From Bacteroides intestinalis DSM 17393 (lineage in GTDB: Bacteria; Bacteroidota; Bacteroidia; Bacteroidales; Bacteroidaceae), in the NCBI RefSeq assembly GCF_000172175.1, contig NZ_ABJL02000008.1:124001-188000 (forward strand): 64,000 bases of DNA, written 5' to 3'. Shown piece after piece: positions 24,203-33,254 of the stretch; the stretch's first letter is position 1, and every line of letters starts with the position of its first letter. The notes under the pieces were generated by a model. It did not search any database, was not told the DNA's origin, and saw nothing but the letters and a program-made list of their open reading frames with translations. The position numbers and the translations under genes were made by a program.

Positions 24203-24510
24203 GCCATTATTTCATCGACAAGCACGATCCGCGTGTGGCGGATCTCTTCCGGCGTTTGGAAAAGGCCGGCAAGGCACTGGATAAACTGGAATCCTCCGGA
24301 GGCCGGACACTCAAGGGAGAGCGGTTCGTCACCGACGAGGAATTGTCCCGGCTGCTGAAAATCAGCAGGCGTACATTGCAGGAATACCGCACGGCGCGGA
24401 TCATTCCCTATTATTTGATTCAGGGCAAGGTACTATACATGGAATCCGAGATACAGAAACTTCTGGAAGATTCCCGGAAGAAATGTATCGGGGGACAGGA
24501 ATGGGTATAA
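24199..24510 (+). CDS. Second helix-turn-helix protein (MerR/excisionase-like)
   Basis: A 103-residue paralogue of the preceding protein with the same block (LLKISRRTLQEYRTARIIPYYLIQGKVLYME). The two are translationally coupled by ATGA overlap. Paired HTH genes of this type are usual in Bacteroides ICEs and may regulate excision. A strong terminator follows within one base of the stop codon. Confidence 0.85.
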   Translation: MSHYFIDKHDPRVADLFRRLEKAGKALDKLESSGGRTLKGERFVTDEELSRLLKISRRTLQEYRTARIIPYYLIQGKVLYMESEIQKLLEDSRKKCIGGQEWV

Positions 24511-24545
24511 AAGAAGAACGGCCATCACGGCCGTTCTTCTTTTTC
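24511..24545. terminator. Terminator after HTH genes
   Basis: AAGAAGAACGGCC pairs perfectly with GGCCGTTCTTCTT across a 5-base loop (ATCAC), followed by TTT. It lies between convergent genes and overlaps the end region of the minus-strand gene at 24544. Confidence 0.9.
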
Positions 24546-24909
24546 AGTTCAATATCGTGTTCATGCCGGGGAGCTGCCAGACGACGGCGGTCGTCGTGGC
24601 CCTTCGGACAAGCCACCGTCGGAAGGCTTCGGCATTCCCGGATTTTAAGCGGAAAGCCAGCGCGGCGATCATTTCGAGCGAATACAGCTCGACAATACCG
24701 CCGTCACGGTTGCGCTCCCGGCGGTAAACCCTCTCCTCACAGAGTATGCCGCTTTTGAGTATGGAGCGGATGTTGCTCCCCACGGCAGGAACGAAGACTC
24801 CGAACAGGTCGGCAATCTGGTGGCGCGTGAGCCATACACGGTTCTCCGGCGCGTGGATTTCCACCCGCCCGTTTTCAATGCTGATAGGTTCTCTTGTCGT
24901 CATAGTCAT
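24544..24909 (-). CDS. RhuM-like putative DNA-binding protein
   Basis: A 121-residue protein. Its middle (WLTRHQIADLFGVFVPAVGSNI, shown in part: LTRHQIADLFG) resembles the N-terminal winged-helix part of RhuM/virulence-type proteins, but the usual larger C-terminal domain is missing. It is a free-standing small version rather than an obvious truncation. It lies directly behind the integrase genes on the same strand, 28 bases away. Confidence 0.7.
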   Translation of the reverse strand: MTMTTREPISIENGRVEIHAPENRVWLTRHQIADLFGVFVPAVGSNIRSILKSGILCEERVYRRERNRDGGIVELYSLEMIAALAFRLKSGNAEAFRRWLVRRATTTAVVWQLPGMNTILN

Positions 24910-24937
24910 ACAAATTTATCAATTTTTGTTATACTGT

Positions 24938-26227
24938 TCAACCGTTTACCGTTATAATATCTGCCGTTTCCGGTTCGTACTCCTCGTAGAGATTTATTTT
25001 CCGGCCTTTGGTCTGTTCTTTCAGCCGTTTCATGTCCTCGTCCACCTTGCGGTCGGTCACTTTGGCGTAAATCTGCGTGGTGGAAATGCTCTTGTGTCCC
25101 ATCATGCGGCTGACAGTTTCGATAGGCACTCCCAACGAGAGCGTGATATGTGTCCCGAAATTGTGCCTCGCCTTGTGAAAGGTCATGTCGAAGCCGTATG
25201 TCCGTCCCAGTTCTCTGGTGAGCTTGATGAGATACCCCCGGCAATAGAGGTTGAAAATCCTGTCGCTTTTACGCTCGTGGCGGTATTTCTCGATGATCTG
25301 CAACGGCACGTTCAGCAGGCGGATGGCCGAGGGCGTTTCGGTCTTCTGGCGCCGGATGTGTATCCAGTACGTTCCGTCGTCCGACTGCGTGATGTCTTTT
25401 TCGGACAAGCGTTTCAGGTCGGCGTAGGACAACCCCGTGAAGGTAGCGAAGAGAAACCAGTCCCGCACCCGCTGGAGGTTGGGTTTATCGACGGGAGTTT
25501 CCATCAGCTTTTTGAGGTCTTCGAGTTTCAAATGGCGGCTCTTGCGCCGGGGCAGTTCCGGGTGCAGCTTCCCGTAAGGGTCGCGCCGGAGTGTACCCTG
25601 ACTGACAGCCCGCTTGGTCATTTTCTTCAACCGGTAAAGATGCTCGTGTACTGTCTTGGGTTTCATTTCACGATCTGTACGCAGGAATATTTCAAAATCA
25701 TCGTAGAACTCCCGGTCAAGGCTCCGCAACGCTACATCCTCCTTTTCCTTCCTTTTTTTCACGAAGGAGGCTAAAATATTATAGGAGTTCTCGTAACTTT
25801 CATAAGTTTCTTCCTTGCGATCCACGCCGACACGCTTGCGGAACTCCTCGTTATGCTCGCGGAACAAGGCAAGGAGGGTGAACGGTTTCTGCCCGATTCC
25901 TTCCACGGCGTTTTTGACCAGCTCGGCCGTCACGAAACCGAGGCTTTTACGAATATGACGGTAATGTCCGGTGATTTTTTCGGTCAGTTTCTCTATTGCC
26001 AGGTTTACCGTTCGGGCGTTCTCGCTTCGTCCGTTCGCCCTTTTGGTTTCCGGATTCCAAAGCGATGGATCGACAAACGCGTTGATATTGATCGGGGCCG
26101 ACTTGGCGTCGATGCTTACCTTGCATAACAATTTACATGTTCCGTCCTTGCGGATTTTCGTGCGGTTGATGTAGAACAGCAGGGAGAACGTGCTGCGACG
26201 TTTTATCTCTTTATTATTCGTTTCCAT
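24938..26227 (-). CDS. Tyrosine recombinase (integrase) 1
   Basis: A 429-residue site-specific recombinase from the ATG at 26227 (METNNKEIKRRS). It has an arm-binding N-terminal part, a SAM-like core-binding domain (about residues 110-210) and a catalytic domain with HKARH (His, Arg) and GHKSISTTQIYAKV (His, Tyr nucleophile). The first catalytic Arg is not in its usual place: TGLSYADL replaces TGLR-type sequence. This is known from IntDOT of CTnDOT. It is paired with a second recombinase upstream. Confidence 0.93.
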   Translation of the reverse strand: METNNKEIKRRSTFSLLFYINRTKIRKDGTCKLLCKVSIDAKSAPININAFVDPSLWNPETKRANGRSENARTVNLAIEKLTEKITGHYRHIRKSLGFVTAELVKNAVEGIGQKPFTLLALFREHNEEFRKRVGVDRKEETYESYENSYNILASFVKKRKEKEDVALRSLDREFYDDFEIFLRTDREMKPKTVHEHLYRLKKMTKRAVSQGTLRRDPYGKLHPELPRRKSRHLKLEDLKKLMETPVDKPNLQRVRDWFLFATFTGLSYADLKRLSEKDITQSDDGTYWIHIRRQKTETPSAIRLLNVPLQIIEKYRHERKSDRIFNLYCRGYLIKLTRELGRTYGFDMTFHKARHNFGTHITLSLGVPIETVSRMMGHKSISTTQIYAKVTDRKVDEDMKRLKEQTKGRKINLYEEYEPETADIITVNG

Positions 26228-26258
26228 AATCGTTGTGAATTTGATTGTCAATGATAGA

Positions 26259-27482
26259 TTAAATAGCTACGGAGAAGCGGCCGGCAATCTTTTCCTCTAA
26301 AGACCGGGTATCCATGTCGATCTTGTCATCGGTCACTTTGGCGTAAATCTGCGTCGTGGAAATGCGGCTATGCCCCAGCATTTTACTGACGGTTTCAAGC
26401 GGGACACCATGCGAAAGCGTGATCTCGGTGGCGTAGGTATGGCGTCCGCAGTGAAAGACGAGCTTCCGTTCAATTCCGCAAATGGCGGCAATACGTTTCA
26501 ATGTCCGGTTGAGTTCGTTGTTGCTGTACATCGGTAGCAGTTTTCCTTCCGGGGCCATATCCCGGTACTTGTCGAGGATGAGCAACGGTATGTCGAGCAA
26601 CGGCACTTCATAGTCGATTTTCGTCTTCTTGCGGGCGGTCTTGATCCATACCTCACCGTCCTCGGCCACTTCCAGATCCTCCGTCGTCAGGCGGCACATG
26701 TCCCCGTAAGGGATACCCGTGTAGCAGGAGAAGAGGAACAGGTCGCGGATATGGTAGAGTTTCGGGTCGTGCAGGGGTGTGGTCATCAGCCGTTGTAACT
26801 CTGCGGCGGTAAGGTATTTCTGTTCCCGCTCGGGATGTTCGGCTTCATAACCCGCGAACGGGTCGGCAGTGATAATCCCTTCCGCGATGGCTTCCCCGAC
26901 AATCGTGTTCAACCGTGTGACAAGCAACACGATAGTTCCCAGGGCAAAGCGGCGCTCCGTGCGTAGGTAGAGGTCATAGTTGTCGATGAATGAACGGTTC
27001 AGGGCCGTGAAAGGAACATCCGACAACTTGTATTTCTCCTGGATGAAAGCAGCCACACAGTTACAAGCATAGCGGTAAGATTGCGCTGTTCCCTTTTCCC
27101 GGTTCACGCCGACACGCTTCTCGAAATGTTCGATGAACGTCCGGAAATAGCCCAACAGGGTTTCCTGCCCGAAAGCCGTCCCCAACAACAGATTCCTTAT
27201 ATCTTCAGCCGTTACATTCTCACGGGTGGCTGACAGTTCGTCATAAATGGCAATGGCTGAAGCTCGCAAATCGTCCAGTTGCCGGTTGATTTCCCGTGCG
27301 GCGTTACTTTTACCCGTGGCACGTCCGGATGCCCACAGTGCAGCGGGTACGGACATTTTCGCGCTAAAAGCCGCTTCTGAAAATTTGCCGACGGCAAGTT
27401 TCGCCATGACCGGGCAATGTCCCTCGTCATTCATTTCGCTCTTTTTGAGGTAGAACGTAACCGTTACATCCGTCTGTTTCAT
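26259..27482 (-). CDS. Tyrosine recombinase (integrase) 2
   Basis: A 407-residue tyrosine recombinase with the same domain order as its neighbour. It has the HCGRHTYAT motif and GHSRISTTQIYAKV, and again no Arg in the first motif (YTGIPYGDM). It lies 31 bases upstream of integrase 1 and is the last ICE gene before the chromosomal junction. The two share motifs but differ widely elsewhere, so this is an old pair rather than a recent duplication. Which one integrates the element is unknown. Confidence 0.93.
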   Translation of the reverse strand: MKQTDVTVTFYLKKSEMNDEGHCPVMAKLAVGKFSEAAFSAKMSVPAALWASGRATGKSNAAREINRQLDDLRASAIAIYDELSATRENVTAEDIRNLLLGTAFGQETLLGYFRTFIEHFEKRVGVNREKGTAQSYRYACNCVAAFIQEKYKLSDVPFTALNRSFIDNYDLYLRTERRFALGTIVLLVTRLNTIVGEAIAEGIITADPFAGYEAEHPEREQKYLTAAELQRLMTTPLHDPKLYHIRDLFLFSCYTGIPYGDMCRLTTEDLEVAEDGEVWIKTARKKTKIDYEVPLLDIPLLILDKYRDMAPEGKLLPMYSNNELNRTLKRIAAICGIERKLVFHCGRHTYATEITLSHGVPLETVSKMLGHSRISTTQIYAKVTDDKIDMDTRSLEEKIAGRFSVAI

Positions 27483-27925
27483 AACTCTATTTTTTATGTT
27501 GCAAAATTACTTGATATAGAGTTATTTACAGTTATGAAAATTATAGCGGAACAAAGAATAAAACCCCGGATGCCGGTAACATAACCTGTATTTCCATGAA
27601 AAACGGAAAAAAACGGTTATCTTTACGGGCAAAATATAGGGTTCTTTGCATGGTGAACGGTAAAACCGCAGGTGGTCAAGCGTTATTTTGCCGGATTATC
27701 CGGGGCTAAAAAAGGCAACGGATAAGTAGCAAATCTTTCTCTTAACCTTTCATTATCCTGCATTTTAGCGATTTGGAAAGGCATAGAAGAATTTGGCTTA
27801 ACTCTCCTCAATACCAAATACTTACTTTATTTATCCAAATTTTGCCGTTTTTTTGCGAGTTCTATGTATATTTGCCGTCACTTTGCCATAAAAGTGGCGG
27901 CTTTTTCTAAATTGAGGAGAACATA
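27483..27925. other. ICE-chromosome junction region
   Basis: 443 bases without a gene, between integrase 2 and the MBL hydrolase. Base composition falls from GC-rich to AT-rich here. Contents: AT-rich integrase upstream sequence, and GTATATTTGC at 27866-27875, which fits the CTnDOT-type core GTAnnTTTGC. The hydrolase promoter overlaps that core. The opposite ICE end is not in the window, so the exact border is not proven. Confidence 0.55.
27841..27874 (+). promoter_or_regulatory. Promoter of the MBL hydrolase gene
   Basis: TTTG at 27841-27844 and TATATTTG at 27867-27874 with 22 bases between fit the Bacteroides sigma-ABfr pattern. The -7 box overlaps the candidate attR core. If integration was at this core, the -33 part now comes from the ICE. 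Confidence 0.55.
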
Positions 27926-28729
27926 ATGAAAGTAAAATTTATAAGCCTTGCGAGCGGAAGTAGTGGCAACTGCTATTATATAGGCACTGAAAAATACGGA
28001 ATACTTATTGACGCTGGTATAGCGGTACGTACTATTAAGAAATCATTGAAGGAGGTGGGTGTCGGCATGGAGACGATACGCGCGGTATTCGTTACACACG
28101 ACCACGCAGACCATATCAAAGCTGTAGGCGGACTGGGTGAGAAACTGCACATCCCTGTCTACACAACTGCACGTATCCACGAAGGAATCAACAAAAGTTA
28201 TTGCATGACGGAGAAGCTCCACTCTTCCGTTCATTATCTGGAGAAAGAAGAACCGATGGTACTGGAAGATTTTCACATTGAGTCTTTCGAAGTTCCCCAC
28301 GACGGTACGGACAATGTGGGTTATTGCATTGAAATCGACGGAAAAGTATTCTCGTTCCTTACCGACCTTGGTGAAATCACCCCTACTGCTGCCAAGTTTA
28401 TCCGTAAAGCGAACTACCTGATACTGGAAGCTAACTATGATGATGAAATGCTGCGTATGGGTACATATCCGCAGTATTTAAAGGAGCGCATCACCAGCCG
28501 TACGGGACACATGAGCAATATTGCAACTGCCGAGTTCCTGGCTGAAAATATCACGGAAGATCTGAAATATATCTGGCTTTGTCATTTGAGCAAAGACAAT
28601 AATCATCCGGAACTTGCTTACAAGACGGTGGAATGGAAATTAAAGAGTAAAGGTATATTGGTAGGTAAAGATGTGCAACTCTGCGCTTTAAAGCGTAGCA
28701 CTCCCTCCGACCTGTATGAGTTTGATTAA
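27926..28729 (+). CDS. MBL-fold metallohydrolase, WalJ/YycJ-like
   Basis: A 267-residue metallo-beta-lactamase-fold protein with the metal motif THDHADH near residue 58-64, an early SGSSGN loop, and later His (VPHDG, CHLSKDNNHPE). Length and motifs fit the WalJ/YycJ family, putative nucleases linked to cell-wall signalling or DNA repair in other bacteria. It is the first clearly chromosomal gene beside the ICE. Confidence 0.88.
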   Translation: MKVKFISLASGSSGNCYYIGTEKYGILIDAGIAVRTIKKSLKEVGVGMETIRAVFVTHDHADHIKAVGGLGEKLHIPVYTTARIHEGINKSYCMTEKLHSSVHYLEKEEPMVLEDFHIESFEVPHDGTDNVGYCIEIDGKVFSFLTDLGEITPTAAKFIRKANYLILEANYDDEMLRMGTYPQYLKERITSRTGHMSNIATAEFLAENITEDLKYIWLCHLSKDNNHPELAYKTVEWKLKSKGILVGKDVQLCALKRSTPSDLYEFD

Positions 28730-28767
28730 AAAAAGCCGCTTTCATCGAAAAAAAGATTTTATTTTGC

Positions 28768-28798
28768 TTGGATGAATAAAATAAAAGGACTACTTTTG
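28768..28798 (+). promoter_or_regulatory. Promoter of tRNA-Lys
   Basis: TTG at 28768-28770 and TACTTTTG at 28791-28798, 20 bases apart. The tRNA starts 24 bases after the -7 box. Confidence 0.6.
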
Positions 28799-28821
28799 CA
28801 CCCGCAAATAAGAAAAACGAT

Positions 28822-28894
28822 GCACTCTTAGCTCAGCTGGTAGAGCAATTGACTCTTAATCAATGGGTCCAGGGTTCGAGTCCCTGAGGGTGTA
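28822..28894 (+). tRNA. tRNA-Lys (anticodon CTT)
   Basis: A 73-nt cloverleaf: acceptor GCACTCT/AGGGTGT, D-stem GCTC/GAGC, anticodon stem ATTGA/TCAAT around loop CTCTTAA (anticodon CTT), T-stem CAGGG/CCCTG with TTCGAGT loop, discriminator A. The CCA end is not encoded. It is intact and not interrupted by the ICE. Confidence 0.95.
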
Positions 28895-28901
28895 CGAAGA
28901 T

Positions 28902-28938
28902 AAGGTTCTGAAAACAATTGAGTTTCAGAACCTTTTTT
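28902..28938 (+). terminator. Terminator after tRNA-Lys
   Basis: AAGGTTCTGAAA pairs perfectly with TTTCAGAACCTT over a 9-base loop, followed by TTTT. Confidence 0.92.
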
Positions 28939-28963
28939 AATCTCACCTTGTTTCACTCTCATC

Positions 28964-30187
28964 ATGAATAATTGGAAGAAAAAATTTATCATAATATGGA
29001 GCGGGCAACTATTTTCTATATTAAGTAGTTCCATCGCTCAGTTCTCTATCGTCTTATGGATTAGTCTCAAAACGGGTTCTGCGGAAGTTTTGTCCTTTGC
29101 CATGATTGCTGCCTTGTTGCCGCAAGCCTTGTTAGGGGCATTTGCAGGCGTATATGTGGATCGCTGGAACCGGAAATGGACTATGATAGGTGCAGATAGT
29201 TTCGTTGCACTCTGTTCCGGTGTCATTGCTTTGTTATTTTACCTGGATATTGTGGAATTGTGGCATATCTATATATTATTGGCGCTTCGTTCCATTGGTG
29301 GTTCGTTCCATTCACCGGCAATGAAATCATCCATTCCATTGCTGGCTCCGGAAAAGGAACTGACACGTATTGCGGGAATTAACCAGGCTATCCAGTCTAT
29401 TTGTAATATCGGTGGCCCTGCGTTGGGAGCGGTTCTGCTTCTGGCATTCGATATGAGTCTAGTCATGTTATTGGATGTGGCAGGCACAATCATTGCCTGC
29501 ACTTCCCTACTGTTTGTTTACATTCCGAATCCGAAGAAGGAAAATATCTCAGCTAAGAGTGTATTGAACGATATGCGCGACGGTTTTCATGTGATTATGC
29601 GTAATCGAGGAGTTAGTTGGGTGATGGTTACAGAAATCCTGATTACTTTCTTTGTGTTGCCGATAGTCGCCCTGATGCCGTTGATGACTTTGCATACTTT
29701 CTCCGGAACAGCTTATCAGATTAGTTTGATAGAAACACTTTTCGGGGCGGGTATGTTGGCTGGAGGGGCTTTATTGGGGATTTGGAATCCTAAGATTAGG
29801 AAGATACTGATGATTGCGTTCTCTTATGCGGTACTTGGTCTGGCATTGGCTATATGTGGTATGTTGCCCGGCAATGGGTATGTCTTTTTTGCCATACTGA
29901 CAGTGGTACAAGGGCTTATCGTACCATTTCTATCCGGTCCCTTTACCGCTCTATTGCAGACGCAGTTCAAGCCGATTTATCTAGGACGCGTATTCTCGCT
30001 TTTCGACAGTATAAGTTTGTTTCCTTCTATCATCGGTCTGCTTGTCACAAGCTTTGTAGCTGACTCTTTGGGAATAGGCAACATATTTATCTACTGTGGT
30101 TTTGCCATTATGGTGACTGCAATTCTGATGATGTGTATTCCTTCTGTTAGAAATCTGGAGAAAGAGGAGTTCAGGAAGAAAAAGTAA
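28964..30187 (+). CDS. MFS transporter (drug/antibiotic efflux type)
   Basis: A 407-residue major facilitator protein with about 12 hydrophobic segments. It has an early FAGVYVDRWNRKWTMIGAD loop between helices 2 and 3, the MFS motif A region, and a basic C-terminus. Similar to macrolide-efflux-like MFS_3 proteins; the substrate cannot be told. It is probably transcribed on its own after the tRNA terminator and faces a convergent gene 6 bases away. Confidence 0.88.
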   Translation: MNNWKKKFIIIWSGQLFSILSSSIAQFSIVLWISLKTGSAEVLSFAMIAALLPQALLGAFAGVYVDRWNRKWTMIGADSFVALCSGVIALLFYLDIVELWHIYILLALRSIGGSFHSPAMKSSIPLLAPEKELTRIAGINQAIQSICNIGGPALGAVLLLAFDMSLVMLLDVAGTIIACTSLLFVYIPNPKKENISAKSVLNDMRDGFHVIMRNRGVSWVMVTEILITFFVLPIVALMPLMTLHTFSGTAYQISLIETLFGAGMLAGGALLGIWNPKIRKILMIAFSYAVLGLALAICGMLPGNGYVFFAILTVVQGLIVPFLSGPFTALLQTQFKPIYLGRVFSLFDSISLFPSIIGLLVTSFVADSLGIGNIFIYCGFAIMVTAILMMCIPSVRNLEKEEFRKKK

Positions 30188-30193
30188 ATAGTA

Positions 30194-31900
30194 TTATTGT
30201 GCGTCTATACCTCTTTTTTTCAGCATCTCAAAGTCTTCTTTTCTCATTCCTATATCATCCAGTGAATGCGGTTCATTATGATCGTTCAGATAAACCCTCG
30301 ATTTCTCTGTATAGAGAGGGCTGGTGACAGATAGACTGTCATTGCGATACGGAGTTTCTATTCCGGCCAATTCCATCATGGTCTGGAAGAAAGAAATGCT
30401 GGAAGATATATTTTTCTGTCGGTTCATCGAAGCAGCTTTCTCTATCCCGGGATACTCTTCCCTATAACTGTCGGATGTCCACAGCAGGAGAGGTACGTGT
30501 AGCTGATAGTAGGACGGAACGGGGGATGCATGAAGAAACAGGTGTCGGCCATCGTCGAAGATATCTTCCCCATGGTCGGACGTGTAAAGCATACTGGCAT
30601 CTACTTGCTGCTGCTTCAATAGGTGGATGATACGTGCCAGGAAATTATCCGTATACCGAATGGAATTGTCGTAGGCATTCATCAGGTTATCTTTGTATTT
30701 CACTTCTGCATCTACGGGGAAATCCGGTAAGAAGAAAGCAGCAGTTTCCGGATAACGTTCCCGGTAATTGAAGTGGGATCCATAAGTATGCAATACAATG
30801 AACTGTTTCCGATTTCCTTTCTCAAGTTCTTTTTCTACCAACATTAACAGTTCGTCATCCGAAGGATTGTATTGGGAATCCTGCGAATCTTCTTTGATAA
30901 AATCATAAGTATCCGCTTCCATTCCGAAGAAGTCGATGAAAGAATGATTATACCGCTGGTTTGAGAAGAAGGCTGTCTGGAAACCGGCTTCTTTGAAAGC
31001 GGTAATGATGCTTTTCCGATAATAAATGGAATCGAAATTCTGTGCAGAAACAGGAGAAAGCAGCATGGGTACACTCTTGTGCGTAGTATTCGATTCCGTC
31101 AGAACATGGCAGAAAGAAGTTACTCCTTCTATTTTAGAAAGTTCAGGGTTCGTATCCCGATCATAGTCGTAAAGACTCCAGTTCAGGGCGCGGGATGTCT
31201 CGCCCACTACCATAATATAAATTTCCCGTCTGTCTTCCGGATGGGAAGGTTGGGCGTTAAAAGTAAAGTTCTCTGATGTGCGGTGATACGTCCTTGTTTG
31301 GACATTACGCTGGAATGCGAGTGCTACATTATAACACACGTTGGCAGGATACAAATCCGATTTCAGCTCGTAACGTTTATCCAGTCCATAAGCGGCGCCC
31401 AGTGAAATAAAACCTATGAGCAAGGCAATCCATGCCTTTTTCCGTTCCCGACGGATAAATTCCGAAGATAATTTCCGCTTCTTTATAATGGAGATTGCAG
31501 CCAGAATCAATGCCGGTATATAAAGGATAATCACACTCACTAATGCCGGAACAAGATTATCCAGCAACTCCATAGCTTCACTCGAATTAGTGGTTACCAA
31601 GTTCAGGAACATATCCACAGCAATAATGGACTGTCCGAAGAGATAAAGCAGTACTATCTGGAAAGCTCCGAAGAAGATGAATAAGAAAAGTATCCAGAAC
31701 ATCTTTCCACAGTTTCTCGACAAAGTCATTAATAGATAATAGAAAGCAAATGGCAACAGTACATTGCACACTTTTGCCACCACAGGCATCGGCTCTGTAA
31801 AACAGAGGATGATATTGGGTACTATCAGGATCAGCAGGAACAGATAGAACAAATGCTCCTGATTTTCCAACCATTTCTTTATGTTTTTAAAAAGCTTCAT
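30194..31900 (-). CDS. Phosphoethanolamine transferase (EptA-like)
   Basis: A 568-residue membrane enzyme. Five N-terminal hydrophobic segments are followed by a sulfatase-fold domain with the nucleophile Thr in MVVGETSRALNWS and metal ligands in YTSDHGED and HLFLHASP. Such enzymes transfer phosphoethanolamine from phosphatidylethanolamine to lipid A or glycans at the outer face of the inner membrane. The ATG at 31900 (MKLFKN) is chosen; an upstream one at 31936 has no membrane-protein character. It overlaps the upstream gene by 14 bases, so the two form one unit. Confidence 0.9.
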   Translation of the reverse strand: MKLFKNIKKWLENQEHLFYLFLLILIVPNIILCFTEPMPVVAKVCNVLLPFAFYYLLMTLSRNCGKMFWILFLFIFFGAFQIVLLYLFGQSIIAVDMFLNLVTTNSSEAMELLDNLVPALVSVIILYIPALILAAISIIKKRKLSSEFIRRERKKAWIALLIGFISLGAAYGLDKRYELKSDLYPANVCYNVALAFQRNVQTRTYHRTSENFTFNAQPSHPEDRREIYIMVVGETSRALNWSLYDYDRDTNPELSKIEGVTSFCHVLTESNTTHKSVPMLLSPVSAQNFDSIYYRKSIITAFKEAGFQTAFFSNQRYNHSFIDFFGMEADTYDFIKEDSQDSQYNPSDDELLMLVEKELEKGNRKQFIVLHTYGSHFNYRERYPETAAFFLPDFPVDAEVKYKDNLMNAYDNSIRYTDNFLARIIHLLKQQQVDASMLYTSDHGEDIFDDGRHLFLHASPVPSYYQLHVPLLLWTSDSYREEYPGIEKAASMNRQKNISSSISFFQTMMELAGIETPYRNDSLSVTSPLYTEKSRVYLNDHNEPHSLDDIGMRKEDFEMLKKRGIDAQ

Positions 31901-33074
31901 TGATGTTGAATATAAATCCGGTCTGGCCTTTTCCAAACCCTAAATCTAACCTTACGTTTACTCTCTTTTTGAACTCCCACCGATAACCAAAACCATAATT
32001 AGGGAGGATGTGTTTAACTTCGAAGCCGGAGAATTTAGGAAACACGGTTCCCGCTCCTGCCCATATAGCTATGCCATTTCGCCTCCAGACGTGCTGACGA
32101 AGCTCTATCTGCGCATCCATGGCACATTTATCACGGTAACGCCCTTCGTAATAGCCACGCATGGAATAAGAACTCCCCAATGTTGCCATCAATCCCCAAG
32201 GCGGATTACCGTAATTCAGCAACGTATGGAATTGCCCAGCCAATACTCCCCCTTTCCATACAGGATGATAATAGCTGGTAGTCAGTTCTGTGCTGCTGAA
32301 AGCATATTTATTACCGAGGAATGCGGGGCTGAATCGTTGGTCTATTCTCAGGTAATAGCCACTATAGGCATTTGTAAGGAAATCCCGTGAATCATAGAGT
32401 AATGAGAATCCGAGGCTTATATTGGTAGTCCGTGCTTTCATTCCTTCCCACAGTTCGGACTTTTCAAAATCGTGGCCGTAGACATAATCAAAGACAGCCA
32501 TCGGACCGATATAGAAGTTGCGCGCTACACGAGTCATGAAGTCTACCTTTACTTGTGCCTGGAAGCGGTCGTAATCACTTTCATTATCGTCATTAGAACC
32601 GTTTTCATATCCTTTTCCCCAATACAAGCTGGGGAACGAATAGAAATAAAGATTGTAATTCAGACGGTATTTGTCTTGTGGAAAGAGATGATTTCCACGT
32701 ACCCCCAACAAATAGAAACCTACCGTAGATACATCGCCGTATAAAGATACATTAGATGGCGGAAGGATGGTGTCATTCAGGTCTGTACGATATAATCCGG
32801 CGGCTACCAGGCCGATACCGAACTTGGTGTCACTGGAATAATGAGGTCCTCCGATAACACTGAAGTCAAACTTCTTGTTTTTTTTCTCTTTGTTGGCATC
32901 ATTAAAATAGTCCAGGAATTTCTTGAAGAAACTTTTCTTTTGTGGTAAAGTGTCAGTTACAGACACAGAAGATTCGACTGAAACATCTGTTCCTGTGGGA
33001 CCTTGTGCCCATATATCGGTGGCTATTATCAATAACAGCACCGGTAATACCCATTTCATTAGTTTAGCGTCCAT
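31887..33074 (-). CDS. BamA/TamA-type outer-membrane barrel protein
   Basis: A 395-residue protein with a signal peptide (WVLPVLLLIIATDIWA) and a C-terminal 16-strand-like barrel. It has the surface-antigen (D15) SMRGYYEGRYRDK loop and a terminal strand GFIFNINEAF. POTRA repeats are absent: the part before the barrel is only about 60 residues. It overlaps the EptA-like gene, hinting at a shared envelope role, perhaps handling of modified lipid or protein; that is an inference. Confidence 0.85.
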   Translation of the reverse strand: MDAKLMKWVLPVLLLIIATDIWAQGPTGTDVSVESSVSVTDTLPQKKSFFKKFLDYFNDANKEKKNKKFDFSVIGGPHYSSDTKFGIGLVAAGLYRTDLNDTILPPSNVSLYGDVSTVGFYLLGVRGNHLFPQDKYRLNYNLYFYSFPSLYWGKGYENGSNDDNESDYDRFQAQVKVDFMTRVARNFYIGPMAVFDYVYGHDFEKSELWEGMKARTTNISLGFSLLYDSRDFLTNAYSGYYLRIDQRFSPAFLGNKYAFSSTELTTSYYHPVWKGGVLAGQFHTLLNYGNPPWGLMATLGSSYSMRGYYEGRYRDKCAMDAQIELRQHVWRRNGIAIWAGAGTVFPKFSGFEVKHILPNYGFGYRWEFKKRVNVRLDLGFGKGQTGFIFNINEAF

Positions 33075-33254
33075 GATTATACCTGTAGAAAACTACGTCG
33101 GCAAATTTAGTTTTATTTTAACCATATAACAACAATTTTGTGAAGTGTTTTGTTCAAACTTCTTCCATTAAGAAAAAAGGGGGAAGAAATAAGAATTTCA
33201 GAACTTTATTCCCGTTTTAACGTTATCCTTTTAGAACGAATAACGAACTTCATT

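Noticed and set aside
27873..27908. GCCGTCACTTT...GTGGCGGC hairpin with T run before the MBL gene
   Set aside because: It begins upstream of the predicted transcription start, so it is unlikely to act as an attenuator for this gene.
28822..28894. tRNA-Lys as the ICE attachment site
   Set aside because: The tRNA is intact, about 1 kb beyond the ICE end, and no repeat of its 3' end is seen near the integrases.
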